A DNA stretch of 64,000 bases, taken from contig OY754465.1 of NCBI GenBank assembly GCA_963575645.1, positions 46,154,401 through 46,218,400 on the forward strand, read 5' to 3'. Each line of letters starts with the position of its first letter. Position 1 is the first letter of the stretch. Position numbers and translations under genes: made by a program. Shown here piece after piece: positions 44,205 to 56,858 of this stretch. This stretch comes from Xanthostigma xanthostigma (taxonomy: Eukaryota; Arthropoda; Insecta; Raphidioptera; Raphidiidae). Below the pieces are notes generated by a model. That model was given only the letters and a program-made list of their open reading frames with translations, was not told where the DNA came from and made no database searches.

Positions 44205-44790
44205 GCACCCAGTATACCAGTGTAGACCAGCACACCACGAACCAGAAAAGCGGTTCGTGAATGTACTCATGTTATTAAATGGAGTAGAGAACATTAGATC
44301 AGCACCTACACGTACCGTCACTATCAACCAGCAATGATCGTCAGAGCATATCGTGTCGATCGGGGTACCTGAAGTTTCTATATCTGGGTCGTGCTGGACC
44401 TACTTAATCTTGTGTTTTAGTACTGTTTTGGTAAAGTAGGTGTGGAAAAATAAAAATTATGTTATGGCATTCGAAAATATTGAAAGAATTTCCGTCGATC
44501 TCTTTCAATAATTTAGACTATAAACTTTAAAATTCACCATATTTCTTTTACTTTTCATAGATAGGGTGCACCTAAAACTTATGTTTTTTCCTGACGTCTT
44601 CCTCAACACCGTCAAAATAAAAACTTCTTCCACCGAACTACACACGCCCATGTTGCACTCTCAGTACTTGAAAACTGCAAAATGTTTTCCGAATACACAC
44701 TCTGCACTAAGACCTGCCGGTCCGTGCAGATAAAGTGTGCGAAATCTTGCGGGTTGCAGGTTCGTGCTGGTATATTGTGCGCGATTTTTT
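44205..44790. repeat. Family P fragments, at least two
   Basis: 44219-44260 (GTGTAGACCAGCACACCACG, GAACCAGAAAAGCGGTTCGT) and 44385-44400 (GGTCGTGCTGGACC) form one set. 44680-44790 (CTGCACTAAGACCTGCCGGT, GGTTCGTGCTGGTAT, TGTGCGCGA) forms another. They resemble the complete element at 61960-62256. Confidence 0.5.
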
Positions 44791-44829
44791 AATTGACGAA
44801 TATCTCACAACATCAATATTTCAGCTCGG

Positions 44830-45130
44830 ACGAGTTCTGTTTGAAACAAGTTATGTCGAATGGCAGTAGGTACTCTGTGGGAGAGCGATATTCCAGGTGC
44901 GCTTCGCCGCAGTCATGCCAAAGCGGTTGCATAATGCCAACTGTATGTATGCGAGCTACAGGTTTGCTGCCAACCGTCAGGAAACCGCATCGGAAGCGGA
45001 AATAATAGCTTGCGGCTACTAAGGTCACTAGGACTATATATATGTAGTGTAAGAAGAAGTGTATCCCGAGGGATGATAAAAGTTTCATTTCGGGCGCGTT
45101 GTTACATCAAGACATATCCCCTCCGGGCGC
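44830..45130. repeat. Possible dispersed repeat, unclassified
   Basis: CpG-richer text such as CAGGTGCGCTTCGCCGCAGT, TTCATTTCGGGCGCGTTGTT and CCCGATTCACCAAAGTGAGT differs from the AT-rich flanks. It has the look of a lepidopteran repeat, but no second copy lies here. Frames of 70-91 codons on both strands are not credible genes. Confidence 0.3.
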
Positions 45131-45688
45131 TGCTCTCGTTCCCGATTCACCAAAGTGAGTAGGCACTGCGCGTATCCATTTTATATCTATTTAACTATTT
45201 TGCGTCAGGATTTGAACCTCTCTTAGACACTTCGCTCGTTTGAAACGTTTCTTTTTTATTTCTTTGCTGAGAAGTTTGTATGTGCTGTCAAGCCAATTAT
45301 CGAAGGTGGGCTACGGTTAATCGGTAAAAAAACGAAAGACGACTAAAACTCGACGAGAAGTTGGTTCGTACTTTTGTAGCGTGATTTCGTGTCATTTGAG
45401 AGCACTACGCAGTAGGTACTTGCCGTCCAACCGATTTACACTCAGATGATGAGTAAATGTTTTCCGTAATGGTACTGCTGATGACAATTTAAGTTTTTTT
45501 ACAACTAAGATACAATTTAAAATAATAGAAGTACAAATTAGTAACTTTTATAAAATTACATAACATTTTTGTGACAATTTTTTGAATGTTTTTTGAAATG
45601 GGGTTTTTTAGCAAAAACTAAGCACGATTATGACAGAAAAATGTTTCTTGTACTTTCTAATCATTAATAATGTTTTCCGCTTTCTGAT

Positions 45689-46216
45689 AGCCCAGGTGGA
45701 ATCGACTCTGCCGTTCGGAATTTAATTCGGATTCAATCTGTATCGTGATCACAATACATAAAGAACGGAAATCTCATGGCATAAGACAGGATATAAACAA
45801 ATAACTTTTATATTACATAAAAAAATAAAAAACGTTTTTTTTTTAAAGTTAATATGCAATATTAAAATAGAATTGTAAAATAGAATTGTAAAATAGAATT
45901 GTTAAAAAATTATTACTTGATTATACTTTTAGAGCATTTTTTCAATTTTTAAAAATTAATAACATTAAAAATATCAACTTTACGATAAAAAAATTTTGAA
46001 CATTTCTTATTGAATTGATGAAAAAATAAAAAAAATGAAAAAAAAGCTTGATAGAAGTTTCTTTTTTTCTCCGTCATAAAAAAAATATTTTAAACAATAT
46101 CAGATCAGGTTACCGCCTGCTAGCAGATTTTCATAATCAGTGCAGTCTCCTGAACTGACTCCAGCATAAAAAAAAGAATCCGATTTGAATTCGGAACGAC
46201 AGCGTAGATTCCACCT
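45689..46216. mobile_element. Non-autonomous element with ~45-bp inverted ends
   Basis: CAGGTGGAATCGACTCTGCC, GTTCGGAATT and ATTCGGATTC on the left are matched inverted by GAATCCGAT, AATTCGGAAC, GACAGCGTAGATTCCACCT on the right. The interior is very AT-rich. It ends about 40 bases before the next family B copy. Confidence 0.65.
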
Positions 46217-46257
46217 AGTATTTTCAACCTGAGAGCCGGGCTAAAAGCCGAAATTAA

Positions 46258-46677
46258 GAGTATTCGTCCCTGCAAATACCCCCTGCACCCTTCATCTCAA
46301 ATCTTTTCCCTTCGCCTAAAAACAGTTCGTGCTCTCCCGACGCTATTTTCAAAGCTAGAGGGTTCTGGTAAACGCCAAATGAAAGACAAAGAATCAGACT
46401 ACAGATCCTGCAGGCGAATTTTTTGAAAAAAAATTCCTGAAAAAACTTACAACCTTTTGAAAAAAATAATAAGTTACGTAATATTTCACACGTAGGCGAA
46501 ACTGTTTTTCAGAAAATTCGCCTGGAGGATCTGTAGTCTGATTCTTTGTCTTTCATTTGACGTTTACCAAAACCCTCTAGCTTTAAAAATAGCGTCGGGA
46601 GAGCGCGAACCGTTTTTAGGCGAGGGGAATAGATTTTAGATGAAGGGTGCCGGGGGTATTTGCAGGGACGAATACTC
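46258..46677. mobile_element. Family B MITE, copy 3, TTAA target
   Basis: GAGTATTCGTCCCTGC to GCAGGGACGAATACTC, 420 bp, with TTAA at 46254-46257 and 46678-46681. Arms and spacer match copy 1, with the spacer in the opposite orientation. Confidence 0.85.
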
Positions 46678-46764
46678 TTAACCAAAGTAAATTTTTTCGG
46701 TATCAGCTATGGACACTTCTTGCCGCTAATAATTAATATAATATGTATTGTGTACATGTTTTAC

Positions 46765-46800
46765 TTCAACCGCGCGTGAGGGTTACACGCACATTTTTTT
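46765..46800 (+). repeat. Family T fragment
   Basis: GTTTTACTTCAACCGCGCGT and GGGTTACACGCACATTTTTT match segments of family T at about 49985 and 63515. No tRNA-like sequence follows here. Confidence 0.55.
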
Positions 46801-48989
46801 TGTAACAATCTATCTCACTTCAGTATGTCATCTTGCCCCGGCTTTCCGTACATAAGTATGTAATATTATTTATATTGTTTATAGTCATCGAACGTTAAAT
46901 TGTTATTTATTCGGTTCATTTGTTCTTCAGTTAACTATTCCTCCGAATAAATAGCGATAATTCAATTCACCAACCATAATTATGTTCACTGCAGGTATAA
47001 ATCTATTGTGTCTTACTTCCAGGGTATAAATATTTATTCGCCTAATAAATCAATAATGGCTGCCACATATAGATCATAATACCTAACCTATAAACGTGGA
47101 GTATTATTTCTACAGTTGCTCTTGTGAATTTATTTGTGTTGTTTATTAACCTTTTGTGAAGTGTATAGTCATAAAACATTAAAGTTAGTGGAAGTTTTGT
47201 GTGCAATTGGGTTATGGATAAAACATTATTATTTTGTGAAACTTTTTTTTGACGTTTACACTAACGCCATCAGTCGAATTTTTGGGTGAACGTCAAAATA
47301 TTCAACAAAAAGAGCAAGAAGTATAGTGTATATTTATTCTTTAACTAACTCTTCTACCTGAAAATTTGCTTGGTGAATTGAATGTAAATTTTATTCTAAC
47401 GAATAAATTTGTTCCAAGATTAGTAACTTCTATCTTTAATAGTGTTCGGTGAATATGGGCATTAGTGTTTAGTTTTCAGAGCGTCTGAGCAAATTATAGG
47501 CGAGAGTTCTGACAGTAACCCAACAATATTCCTTCTGCTGGTTGTCTCTCGTTAGACATTACAGTATTATAGTTAGATCTCAGTAGTTGAATATTGTGTT
47601 TAACTGCAATTAAGAGAACCAATATTTACACAGCATGGTTTCTAGTCGGCGCTGTGAACTTCTTAAATAATGAACATGCGGGTCTTAAAATTAAATTGTG
47701 CTTAATTATCTAATGTAATTAAATGTCACAGCGATGCCTTGACAGCTATTATACACAGTATGAAGTAATCTTCGCTGACAGAACTGTCGGCGCTTTAACA
47801 GAGCTGGACTAACATAAATTTCAATAATTGTTTTGAACATTTAATAAGAAGTTTCAGTATGCATAATATTAGCCGTTACCTACGATAAAACACTGCAGTG
47901 ATATTTATTTTTATTATATAAAGATGTACAACTGGATTAGCGATGAGATTAATTTCTGGATGATTAGTTAGTATGTTTATAGAATAATTGTAAACTATAA
48001 AGATTTTTTTTATTATATACGTTTCGCGTATTTTTAGGCATCATCAGTATAAATTGATATAAAAACCAAAACTGTAAGATAATAATAATAAAACTTTTCG
48101 TGCCGCAAAATTATTAGAAAACTTATTTTTATTTAACGAAGGTAATCCCACAATCTCCCATGTATGAATAAAATATAACGAAAGATACAATTAAAATACT
48201 AGAATGGTAAAAAACAACAAATAAAGTTAAAAGATTATAATTTTGTTATGTAAATTATTTTCTCTTAATTTTGTCAAAATTGAAACGACTTATTGGTAAA
48301 CTTGTATTGTTTTCTTTTACTATCCGTTTAACGAAGACTCTTTATAACGCAATAAAATACCCAGTTCCTTCAATTTCGCTATATAGGGTTCACATTACTT
48401 ATATATTTTTTATAACTTTATCTTAACGTTTCAGAATCGATACAACTCTGCATCATATTTTCATTTATTTCAGTATTATTTAAATCTAGTCTTTAAATAG
48501 GAATCAATTTTAAGCAATGAAAATGTTAGTATTTTACGTACTTAAAATATTCTTGTTAAAGGTTGGCTCACATGTATATGACTGCCAATTTTCTTTGATG
48601 ACAGAAAGTGTATTGTCTTCATTTAAGACATTAATCATTATGATGGATTGCCATTTTCATCTTGTTTAGCGAAAAGATTAAAAATCGATGTATAATCATG
48701 TTAAAACACACAATATTTATTACATCCATTTTTTATACCTACTTTATATATTATTGAAATTAATGTTCTGACAAAATGTCAGATTATTTTCTAATCAAAT
48801 CTGAATTTTATCTATTTTTCAAAGGAGGAAATATTTTTTAAATATTTTAATCACATAAAGAAACAACGTTCGTACTGAAGTCGCTGTACTGTAGTATTAT
48901 TTTCAAATTTTTTTTTCTCTTAACAATAAATTGAAAAACCGGTAATATAAGTAAATTTCCATATAAAATTTAAAATGCACAAGACCATT
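46801..48989. other. Low-repeat stretch, no supported gene
   Basis: The longest stretch in the right half without obvious repeats. 47090-47680 has a 5'-leader-like texture (many GTG-containing words, then CACAGCATGG at about 47630 opening a frame of only 11 codons), but no TATA or initiator is convincing. On the minus strand 48021-48047 reads CTGATGA...GAAAC, another hammerhead-like core. Confidence 0.35.
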
Positions 48990-49040
48990 ACTTTTTAACC
49001 GACTTCAAAAAAAGGAGGAGGTTATATGTTCGACTGTATT
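48990..49040 (+). repeat. AACCGACTTCAAAA repeat, start of copy 2
   Basis: TTTTTAACCGACTTCAAAAA, GGAGGAGG and ATGTTCGACTGTATTTTTTT match the opening of 42299. It diverges soon after. Confidence 0.7.
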
Positions 49041-49619
49041 TTTTTTTGTTTGTATGCATTCCTATAAAATATTGTTTTTATACATCTCAAATATTAAATA
49101 ATTCGTTCCATGTGCTTTGATAAATATTTAAAAAATTATTGCCGAAATCAATATTTGCACGATAAGAAAACGAGACATGAAGGAATTGTTTCATATCACA
49201 TATTTTAACCAATTTATTATTTGCGTCGAAAATAAGCAATTTTTAAATCCACATTTGCCAACATCTTAAAGAATTAATAAAGGCGTCTTGCTTCACGAAA
49301 TGGCAATTTATCATTTTTCACCATTTTAAAACGCGGTTTCTGTTGCTTAAATATAGATCCCTAAGGAATAAGAAATGTTTATTATTATAAATGTAGGTAT
49401 GTATTATAAGAATTAATTAAAACGAGTGGCTATGAAGTAATAAATATAACCCTTTCTTCCGTTCACAACCGTTACAGAAGTTCGCGATGAAAAACAGATA
49501 TTATCCTATTCATGATATCTCTGCCTATACTATGCATCTACATACTAATGACATGATCTTAAACTAAATTGTGTCAAATTGCGGTAATTTATTTATAGAA
49601 TTAATTTCACACTAATTAT

Positions 49620-50131
49620 TGAAGAAAAAACTTCTTTAGTAATAGTTTTGTGAATTCGTTACGTACAAATGTGACTTTTTTGTGAGGCTTATACGTTTAA
49701 TAAAATACTTTTCCTGTATCTGTCTATATAGCTACGAATTACAAAGTTCACATACTGCGAGAGCCTTTTTTTAGTGAACTATTATTAAGTTAGTTCGATG
49801 AATACAAATGCATGATGGCATCTATACGAAACCTGTAGAAACCATCTTGAACAAAAGGTGAAACAGAACCACGGACACCAACCAATAAGCAAAGCCAACG
49901 TAATTTATTTTACAAAATATGATTTAATTTGCGAGTGAATATTTCCCAAACAGTAAGGGTGGTAGAAACAAATTCAAAGAAGTTTTACTTCAACTGCGCG
50001 TGAATGTTACACGCATTCAGTTTTTACCACGTTTTATTGAACTTGCATTCTATGTGTCTGTCCGGGTGGAAAGATAGGTCATATAATTCATTCTTACTTG
50101 TTTACCGATGTAAGGCACATAGCAATCGCTG
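49620..50131 (+). repeat. Family T repeat, copy 2
   Basis: AAAACTTCTTTAGTAATAG, GTTACGTACAAATGTGA, AAAGTTCACATACTGCGAGA and GATGAATACAAATGCATGA match copies 1 and 3. Further on GAAGTTTTACTTCAACTGCG and GTTACACGCATTCAG match copy 3. A tRNA-like sequence follows. Confidence 0.65.
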
Positions 50132-50199
50132 GTCTACTATGGGTCAGTTAGTTATTGCGTCGTACTAAATAACACGAAGGGTTTGATCCCCCTGCGACA
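50132..50199 (+). tRNA. tRNA-like sequence, isotype unclear (pseudo)
   Basis: A-box-like TGGGTCAGTTAGTTATTGCG and B-box-like GGGTTTGATCCCC are present at normal spacing. The anticodon region reads ACTAAAT (UAA, Leu-like), but the acceptor strands do not pair. A TTTTT run follows. Confidence 0.45.
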
Positions 50200-50267
50200 T
50201 ATAATATTTTTATGATGTATTTTTTTTACTAAAAAGTATAAAAACAATAATAGAAATAAAAACATTT

Positions 50268-50530
50268 TTAATATACTACGTTTTTAAATCGAACTAAAAA
50301 GTATAAAATAATTTCTTTACAGACAGATTTTTAACTTGTAGGATTTGAAACGAAAAATTTGGAGCGCATGCGACAGTTATATAAGAAGTGTAGAGAGTAG
50401 CTATCAATGAAAAAATCTCTTTGTAAGAATAATGCGCCCTACGTTTTTCGTTTCAAATTCTGCAAGTTAAAAATGTGTCTGTAAAGAAATTATTTTATAC
50501 TTTTGAGTTCGCTTTAAACACGTATATTAC
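50268..50530. repeat. Foldback, ~100-bp arms
   Basis: ATACTACGTTTTTAAATCGA, AAGTATAAAATAATTTCTTT, ACAGACAGATTTTTAACTTG and TTTGAAACGAAAAA on the left are inverted on the right, with few differences. The centre has GGAGCGCATGCGACAG. Confidence 0.8.
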
Positions 50531-50995
50531 ATTTTTTTAAATTTCTTTTTTTTATTTTAAATTTAGAGACAGTATAATTGTTAAACGAACATAGTTGATA
50601 CGAATTACATCATCACAAAAAGTTTGGAAAGTCTTAATTATGATGTATGTATGTTCTATGTGATACGGAAGCCCCAAGTTTACCCTTACTAATGATAACA
50701 TCGTCAAAAGTGTAATGAGAGTTTTTATTTATATAAAACTTTTTGCATACAACGCAAAGTTTTACTTTTTGTAAGCTAGAATTTCTCTAAGTGAACGGTC
50801 GTGAGAAAAACAACTGAGAACAAATATGGGTATATTTTAAAGTTTTCGAATGAAGATGCACAAGGTTACAGTCGCCATTTTGGAGACGAAATGAACCAAA
50901 AAAAGACAAGCTCTTACCTACTGTAAAAAAAAAAAAACAGTGAAACGTACACCCGCAAGTTGACAAGGATGATAAAACTGTTTTTGATGTGAAAC

Positions 50996-51460
50996 ATCTA
51001 TACTGACTCGTTTGGATGGGAGTAAAAACGTGCAAATGCCGTGACGGTGGACGCTGTGATGTAACGACGCTGTTCATAATAGTTACTTTTAATTTAGTTA
51101 CTAGAATTTCGTTAGATGACAGCGCGCAAATGTGTCAGCGCTTGCTTTGTGTATGCGGTGAATTATAACATGGTTTTTGTTTATCTATCTGACAATTCTT
51201 AGCTACCAGAATAGTCATTCACGTGGCGCTGTTTGTAACTTAAAGTTGCATACGGCGAATATGGCGTTTACTTATTGATGACGACATCAAACATAACTTC
51301 GAACATGGCTTTAATATTTCGACATGTGTTTGTTTATGTAGTTTTGCGTGGGTAAATAATTAATTACTGTGCGTTGTTATATTTTTTTTGTTATCACTTC
51401 GTTCAAATAAAAACTTTTCAATATAAAAAAAAATATATAAATTTTAGATGTTTCACATCT
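50996..51460. mobile_element. Family E element, copy 3
   Basis: Bounded by GATGTGAAACATCT (50996-51009) and AGATGTTTCACATCT (51446-51460). The left part has GGAGTAAAAACGTGCAAATG and TGATGTAACGACG, then TTAGTTACTAGAATTTCGTT. It lacks the tandem satellite of copy 2. Confidence 0.75.
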
Positions 51461-51795
51461 GCCAAGCGTCTCGCGACGGCTCATATTATTAATTTTTTTA
51501 ATAATGTCGGGATTTTTATTTTTTGTTGTTAATTTCAGAGGCCAAATGTACACATATCTTATGAATTCATTTATCGATTTGAAAAGAGGAAGTTATTAGA
51601 AATTATTCATCATGTATATATATGCTTGCAAGATTATATGTATATTTGACAAATTTGGATGAATTTTTTATCATATTTTTCATTCCACGCTATTGAAAAT
51701 TTTCGAAGAAAAAGGGAAATTATGGTTTCGGTTAAATTTTCGAAAATGGAGTTTTCATCAGATTTCAACGTTTTTGGGTTCCTGACTATTTTTGA

Positions 51796-52150
51796 ATGGA
51801 CGTCCGTATGTGTATTAGAATTGTATTATCAACAACCTGTGATACGTGCCATGTCCAGCTTACTATCGAACACATCCTTGTAGACTGCAGAAAATACTTC
51901 CAGGCCAGATACGACTGCAAACTTCCAGAAAACCTAAAAGAAATATTAAATAATACGAAATCCAATATCGATAAAATAACCAAATTTCTACAAGAAACCG
52001 GACTTACCAATCAGCTATAAATCGCCAAACGGCTACCATACCAGCTTCTTCTTTTCTCAAACCTCAAATCTATACCCAGTGCTCCTGTTGATATAATATT
52101 CAAAATTAAAACTAAATGATAAGATAGATAATACATTATAATACTATATC
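51796..52150 (+). pseudogene. LINE ORF2 C-terminus with zinc knuckle
   Basis: An open frame to 52020 ends a non-LTR retrotransposon polyprotein. It has a CCHC knuckle, CDTCHVQLTIEHILVDC (CX2CX7HX4C), followed by KEILNNTKSNIDKITKFLQE and TGLTNQL before the stop, as in Jockey-related LINEs. All upstream domains are missing (5' truncation). About 130 bases of 3' untranslated sequence follow. The first methionine is arbitrary; the remnant simply starts at the truncation point. Confidence 0.75.
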
Positions 52151-52170
52151 GTTCCTACCTTTTTTGTTAG

Positions 52171-52184
52171 CATATACTTACCTG
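52171..52184 (-). other. Perfect 5' splice-site consensus (minus strand)
   Basis: Reads CAG|GTAAGTATATG, a full match to the U1 consensus. No exon with coding character precedes it on the minus strand, so it may be a chance or cryptic donor. Confidence 0.25.
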
Positions 52185-52579
52185 CGATAGTCTTCCATAT
52201 GCTTAACTATAGAACTTATATACCTATAATGTATAATGTGCTAAAAAAAAACTTTAGTCACTCTACCTGGCATTATCTTAGCGACCTGGTTATTTTCAAT
52301 ATAATAATATAAAAGTATATGGTGGAAGTGCCGTGATTATCAACTGCACGTCCACCACATCACTACATAATATTGTAAGCACTGGTAAGTTCTTACTTTA
52401 AAAAAAATAAAACTCTTTGGTTGAATTAAAAATAATTCGAAAGTTGATGTTTTCTCAAGAGTGGTTAGCAATCAATTAAATTTTTTCCAAAATTATAACA
52501 ACCTTCATTTTTCCAGCGTAGCTAAGGAAAACTAATTTTGACAATATTACAAAAACGAGAGAGAGAGTTAATGTAACAA

Positions 52580-52990
52580 AGCTTGCTACAATATTATATA
52601 AAGCAAAATTCTCCGCGTGTGTTTTGTGTATTCATTTAAAACACGAGAACTACTGAACGAATTTAATGCAACTTTTATCATTCGATAACCTATTTTTTGG
52701 GGAAGGTTTTGGGGTATAATAACCGTCCGATCTGACTTTGTTAGATTACAAATCGGATCGAAACACAAAAACTACTTATCTATATATTTTTTATGGTTCC
52801 GTGTCCAAAAGGTCTAAACGGAACCTTATTGTTGTGGCAACGTTATCCGTCCGTCCGTCCGTCAGAGGCTTCTAGCGTCTGAACGAAAGAGATATCGACT
52901 TGAAATTCAACACAATAGAATAGAATAAATCTTTATTTTGACGAAGTCCAGTCAACAGCTGTTCTACTTAACCGTCTTGAATTTAACAAA
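52580..52990. repeat. Transposon-tail-like repeats and (CCGT)n
   Basis: CATTTAAAACACGAGAACTA, TTTTTTATGGTTCCGTGTCC, GGTCTAAACGGAACC and CGTCCGTCCGTCCGTC (about 52848-52863) are in the style of common insect repeats. AATAGAATAGAATAAATC (52914-52931) looks like a pentanucleotide tail. Confidence 0.45.
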
Positions 52991-53136
52991 AATTCACAAT
53001 ATTTTATATATATTTTTATACAGTCTGTATTCCTATATGTAGGTACTCAATAGAAGAATGAAATTAACATATTATTTTATATAATAAAACGCATATTTAT
53101 CGAATCGAGAATTTGAAATGTGGATAGATAATTAAC

Positions 53137-53264
53137 GATGAAGGAAGGTTTTGGTTGAAGACCATAAATAAAGATGAAAATAAATTTTTCGAAATGTTGG
53201 CCACTAGCGAAACATTAGTAAAGCTTATTTATTTATGATCCTCAACCAAAACCTTCCTTCATCG
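53137..53264. repeat. Family R mini-foldback, copy 2
   Basis: CGATGAAGGAAGGTTTTGGT on the left is inverted on the right (ACCAAAACCTTCCTTCATCG). The centre has AAAGATGAAAATAAATTTTT, GTTGGCCACTAGCGA and AAAGCTTATTT, matching 26915-27052. Confidence 0.8.
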
Positions 53265-54511
53265 TAACATTCTATTGGATCAACACTACTTTATGCTGAA
53301 GATAGATAATTAACTAAACAAAGCAAATTAAGCTTTTAAAAATTAGAAAAAAATAATGTGTAAATCCTCGACTCCCAAAGACGAAAATCGTGTTTAAAAT
53401 GTTGAGAATCTTTTACAATTATTTCTAAGATACTTTCCTAGATATTCTCACTCCAGTTGCGGTTGATTTTTAATTTGGGAAACAGACAACAACAAAATGC
53501 AATTTATCAACAGTATTCCTGCATTCTTACGTAAGGTCCATTTGGAGTGCACATTATGTGGAGGATGCTTATCTCTAGCGAGGAAATATTTTAAACTTTT
53601 ATTTTAAATAAAAAAAAAAACAAGGGTTTTGGCTGGCAGAGTTTAGTTTAATGAGAGCATTTACAAGATGCATCACGCTTTACCAAGATTAAAATTAGAG
53701 TGCAGACTACGTTTACTACTCTTTTGTTTACAGCTATACTCTGTTTATAACTGATGTGCCATTACCCTATAATTTAACATTTTAGAAATATTTTTTTTGA
53801 CGTGAATACGTCTTTTAAATCTAAACAGTACTGGTGGGATAAAAAAATCAAACCTTAGAAAAATTAAGACTATAAAAAACTTAAAAAAAAATTGAACCAC
53901 CTTCAAAAAAGCATAATAATAAAATTTTGAGGCCGGCGCCAAAATATATTCAAACGTAGTTTTTATTTTTATTCTTATAGCTGTTACAAAAACCGAATTT
54001 GTTCAACAAGAAACGCAATATTTATTTTTATATCGTTTTTAATCATTAACACAAAAGCTCGAATATCTCCTCTGGTTTAAAATTGTTGCCAAAAGTAACA
54101 TTTTTTTCATTGTCAGAAATCATATCTTTTTCAGTTATAATTGAGTTGTGCTCCTACCTATATTTTTTATGTTTGCTTTATACTAGCCTCAGTTTGAAGT
54201 GTTGACTTTCCCTAATAAATTATTCTGTGCTGTTCTCTGATTACGAACCATAATTTTATTAATTTCCCGGTTGAAGCAAAAAATAGAAAATTTCTATACG
54301 AGGTGACGATATAAGCGCAACCTTTGATGTTTAGCATATTCATAAAGAATGTACATTATACAGTATGTGTTCACCGAAAGAGGTAACAATGAATAAGTCG
54401 TGTATCCTAAAAAAAAAGTTTAATTCGTTTTTTGTTCAACTCGAGATTCACTATATGTTAAGGTATATTTTTCTGTACTTCAAACTCAACCGGAAGTGCA
54501 CATGACTTTTG
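53265..54511. other. No gene; two repeat traces
   Basis: TTTTTTGACGTGAATACGTC (about 53792) is a family C end fragment. AATTGAACCACCTTCAAAAA (about 53891) is a trace of the AACCGACTTC repeat. Nothing else supported. Confidence 0.45.
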
Positions 54512-55115
54512 TTACCATTCCAACCCACAAGTGGGGAATGATACTAGTTTAGGTCAAAAATCACTTTTCAAAAATTTCTTTCCGTTTTGAGATCCATATT
54601 TTTGAAAAAACTCTGTGCGTCTGTTAGTCTGTGAGCACGATACAGGTCAAACGGATGAGCAGATTGAAACCAATTTTTTTGGGAGGATGTTTGGTATGCA
54701 AATATGAAGAGCCCTATTGTTTTTAGGGAAAATCGGCGTATGCGCAGAAGAGATATATGCTATAACAGTGTTTTTTTATATAATAATTGTACACTTTTCA
54801 TAACGGCTTATTATTCTACTCATTTTTTCAGAAAGTTTCGTTAAATTTTTTTTTCTTAACTTTATAATTTCGGAAATATTTTGAAAATAAAAAAAAATCA
54901 CCCGCTCTTTTGTTTTATGGATCTGCCAGAAATAAACTATAGTTCGGCATGCTTTGATTAATTTTTACATGACGTGGAACATATTATATAGGTAACCGTG
55001 GCAACGAATAGCAAATATCATATTGTATACTAGCCATTACCCGCGTCACCTCACGCGATATCAGAAATTTTATTTTCTTTATTTTTAAAGTTGGAATGAT
55101 CCCGTCTCGCAATTG
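54512..55115 (-). repeat. Family A repeat, copy 4, near full length
   Basis: Inverted relative to the other copies. It starts with the hairpin CCATTCC...GGGGAATG and runs through GTCTGTGAGCACGATACAGG, GGGAGGATGTTTGGTATGCA, ATGCGCAGAAGAGATA and CACGCGATATCAG. It ends near AGTTGGAATGATCCCG. Confidence 0.85.
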
Positions 55116-56802
55116 GCAGATAATTTTTTTTACATTTTCGATATCTCAATTTTGTTCTCTATAATTTCATTTAAACTTTTCATAATGTTACATAGGAAAA
55201 TATTCGAGAAAATGTGGTTAATTTATTAATTAAATACAAAGCAACATAATTAATCATTTTTCATAGCACTCAACACATGTGTAAATTATTATTAATATAA
55301 TTATTACTGTGTATTTAATTGATAAATTCATAACATATTTCTCGAATGAGCGCACTTTATATTACAGGGTCTTCATGCAACGTTCAAAAAGCGATACTTA
55401 CTTCTTATAAGCTCTTGGTGTTAACGATGCCTGTGAACATATTAGTGAATAGAATTAGAACTATTTATTTAGTGGTTGGAAAGGTTATATAGTAGGTTCT
55501 GTTATCTAGTACCTAGATAAGTTATCATTTTATGACGCAGTGTGACAATATGATAAAACGAGAGCCAGCCAATTTTAACAGTCACAAAAGTCATAAAATA
55601 ATCTTATGCATAGTATTTTTAGCGCACCTCTTGTAAAATACCTGATTTTCACCAAATTTTGTACATTTTTACAATCCAAGTTTGACCAAGATAACTTCTA
55701 ATATTATAGGCTGCGTTCAATTCTGATGTGGTTAGACTATGATTTACTATAGAAATGGTAGTACGACTACGTTTATTTTACGCAAATTTACAGCATTAGT
55801 ACATGCATAATATACAGAAATGTGTGCAAAAAGTTATTTTAGTAGTGGGCCAACCACATTTCGCAGTATTTTCGACATGCATGGGACCTAACAAAGATAG
55901 CTATAACTTCGCCCAAATTTTTTTTTTTTAATTTAGTGAAATATTATTATCTACTTAGTTTTATAAAATAAAATAAATTTTTCCGAAAAAGAATTATTAA
56001 AAAATTTTTCATGCTTCTGATTACTCCTAGTCCCTTAAACAATATAAATAATTCGTTCCCCGCCCTGAAAGGTTTCTGATTTTCAATAATATAAAAAACA
56101 AAATTTAAAAAAAACATGCATCAAAATCGGAGCTGTTCTTGCGGACTTCGAAGTAAAAGGCTTCATTGACGCGACTATATATGAAATTAAAAAAAAAAAA
56201 ACTTTCAATCAAATTCTAGAAACACTTGCAGGTGGTTAGTAGACGCTGATAATCTCAGTTGTTGAGCGTCTATAATCTACAATTTTCTTCTTCTGCAGGC
56301 GTCATACCGATGTACAACAGATTAGGTACATAGCGGCCCGAATGTGACGTTTAAATTCTGGTCTTTTGAAAAAGGGCTGCCTTGTTCGAGTGTCGCTTGC
56401 TATCTGCCGACTTTTCGGTTGAACTCAATATAAACAAATTGTACATCTCTTAAATATTCAATATGTGCTGTAAAACTCGTACATTCTGCTGTTTGAAATA
56501 TTGTTTGCATTTTTCATTTATCAAAAAAGAACACGGTGTCGTAAAAGTTCATGTTTTCTCTTTTTCAGTGGCGCAATGAATTTTTTAGTATACCGTGTGG
56601 AGAGTTGCTACTCATACGCCATACAGTATTCAAATATTCTAAACTTCTACTTTTCTGAAAATAAAAATATATTCATATTTAAAAATAGCATCTATATATC
56701 TACTAGCGATTTTTGAAAAAAGTCAATAAAATTACTTTGAAGCGGAAATCTGACAACTGCACTTATCTTGCACAAATAATTATGCGTTGTATAAAAATAC
56801 CG
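55116..56802. other. No recognised feature
   Basis: AT-rich. The 71-codon frame at 56501-56716 is aromatic-rich and low-complexity. No gene, RNA or known repeat is supported. Confidence 0.45.
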
Positions 56803-56858
56803 TGCACACTTATCAAACACGACCAGCACCGCACGGATCAGGAAACTCTGTTGATATT
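56803..56858. repeat. Family P end fragment beside a LINE insertion
   Basis: ACCGTGCACACTTATCAAAC and ACGACCAGCACCGCACGGAT match the left end of 61960-62256. It stops where the LINE 3' tail begins. Confidence 0.6.

Noticed and set aside
47090-47680. First exon of a host gene
   Set aside because: The leader-like texture and CACAGCATGG lead only to an 11-codon frame; no promoter element or splice donor is convincing.
52171-52184. Exon ending at a perfect minus-strand splice donor
   Set aside because: No coding-like or acceptor-bounded sequence precedes it, and the area overlaps LINE 3' sequence on the other strand. Kept only as a low-confidence motif.
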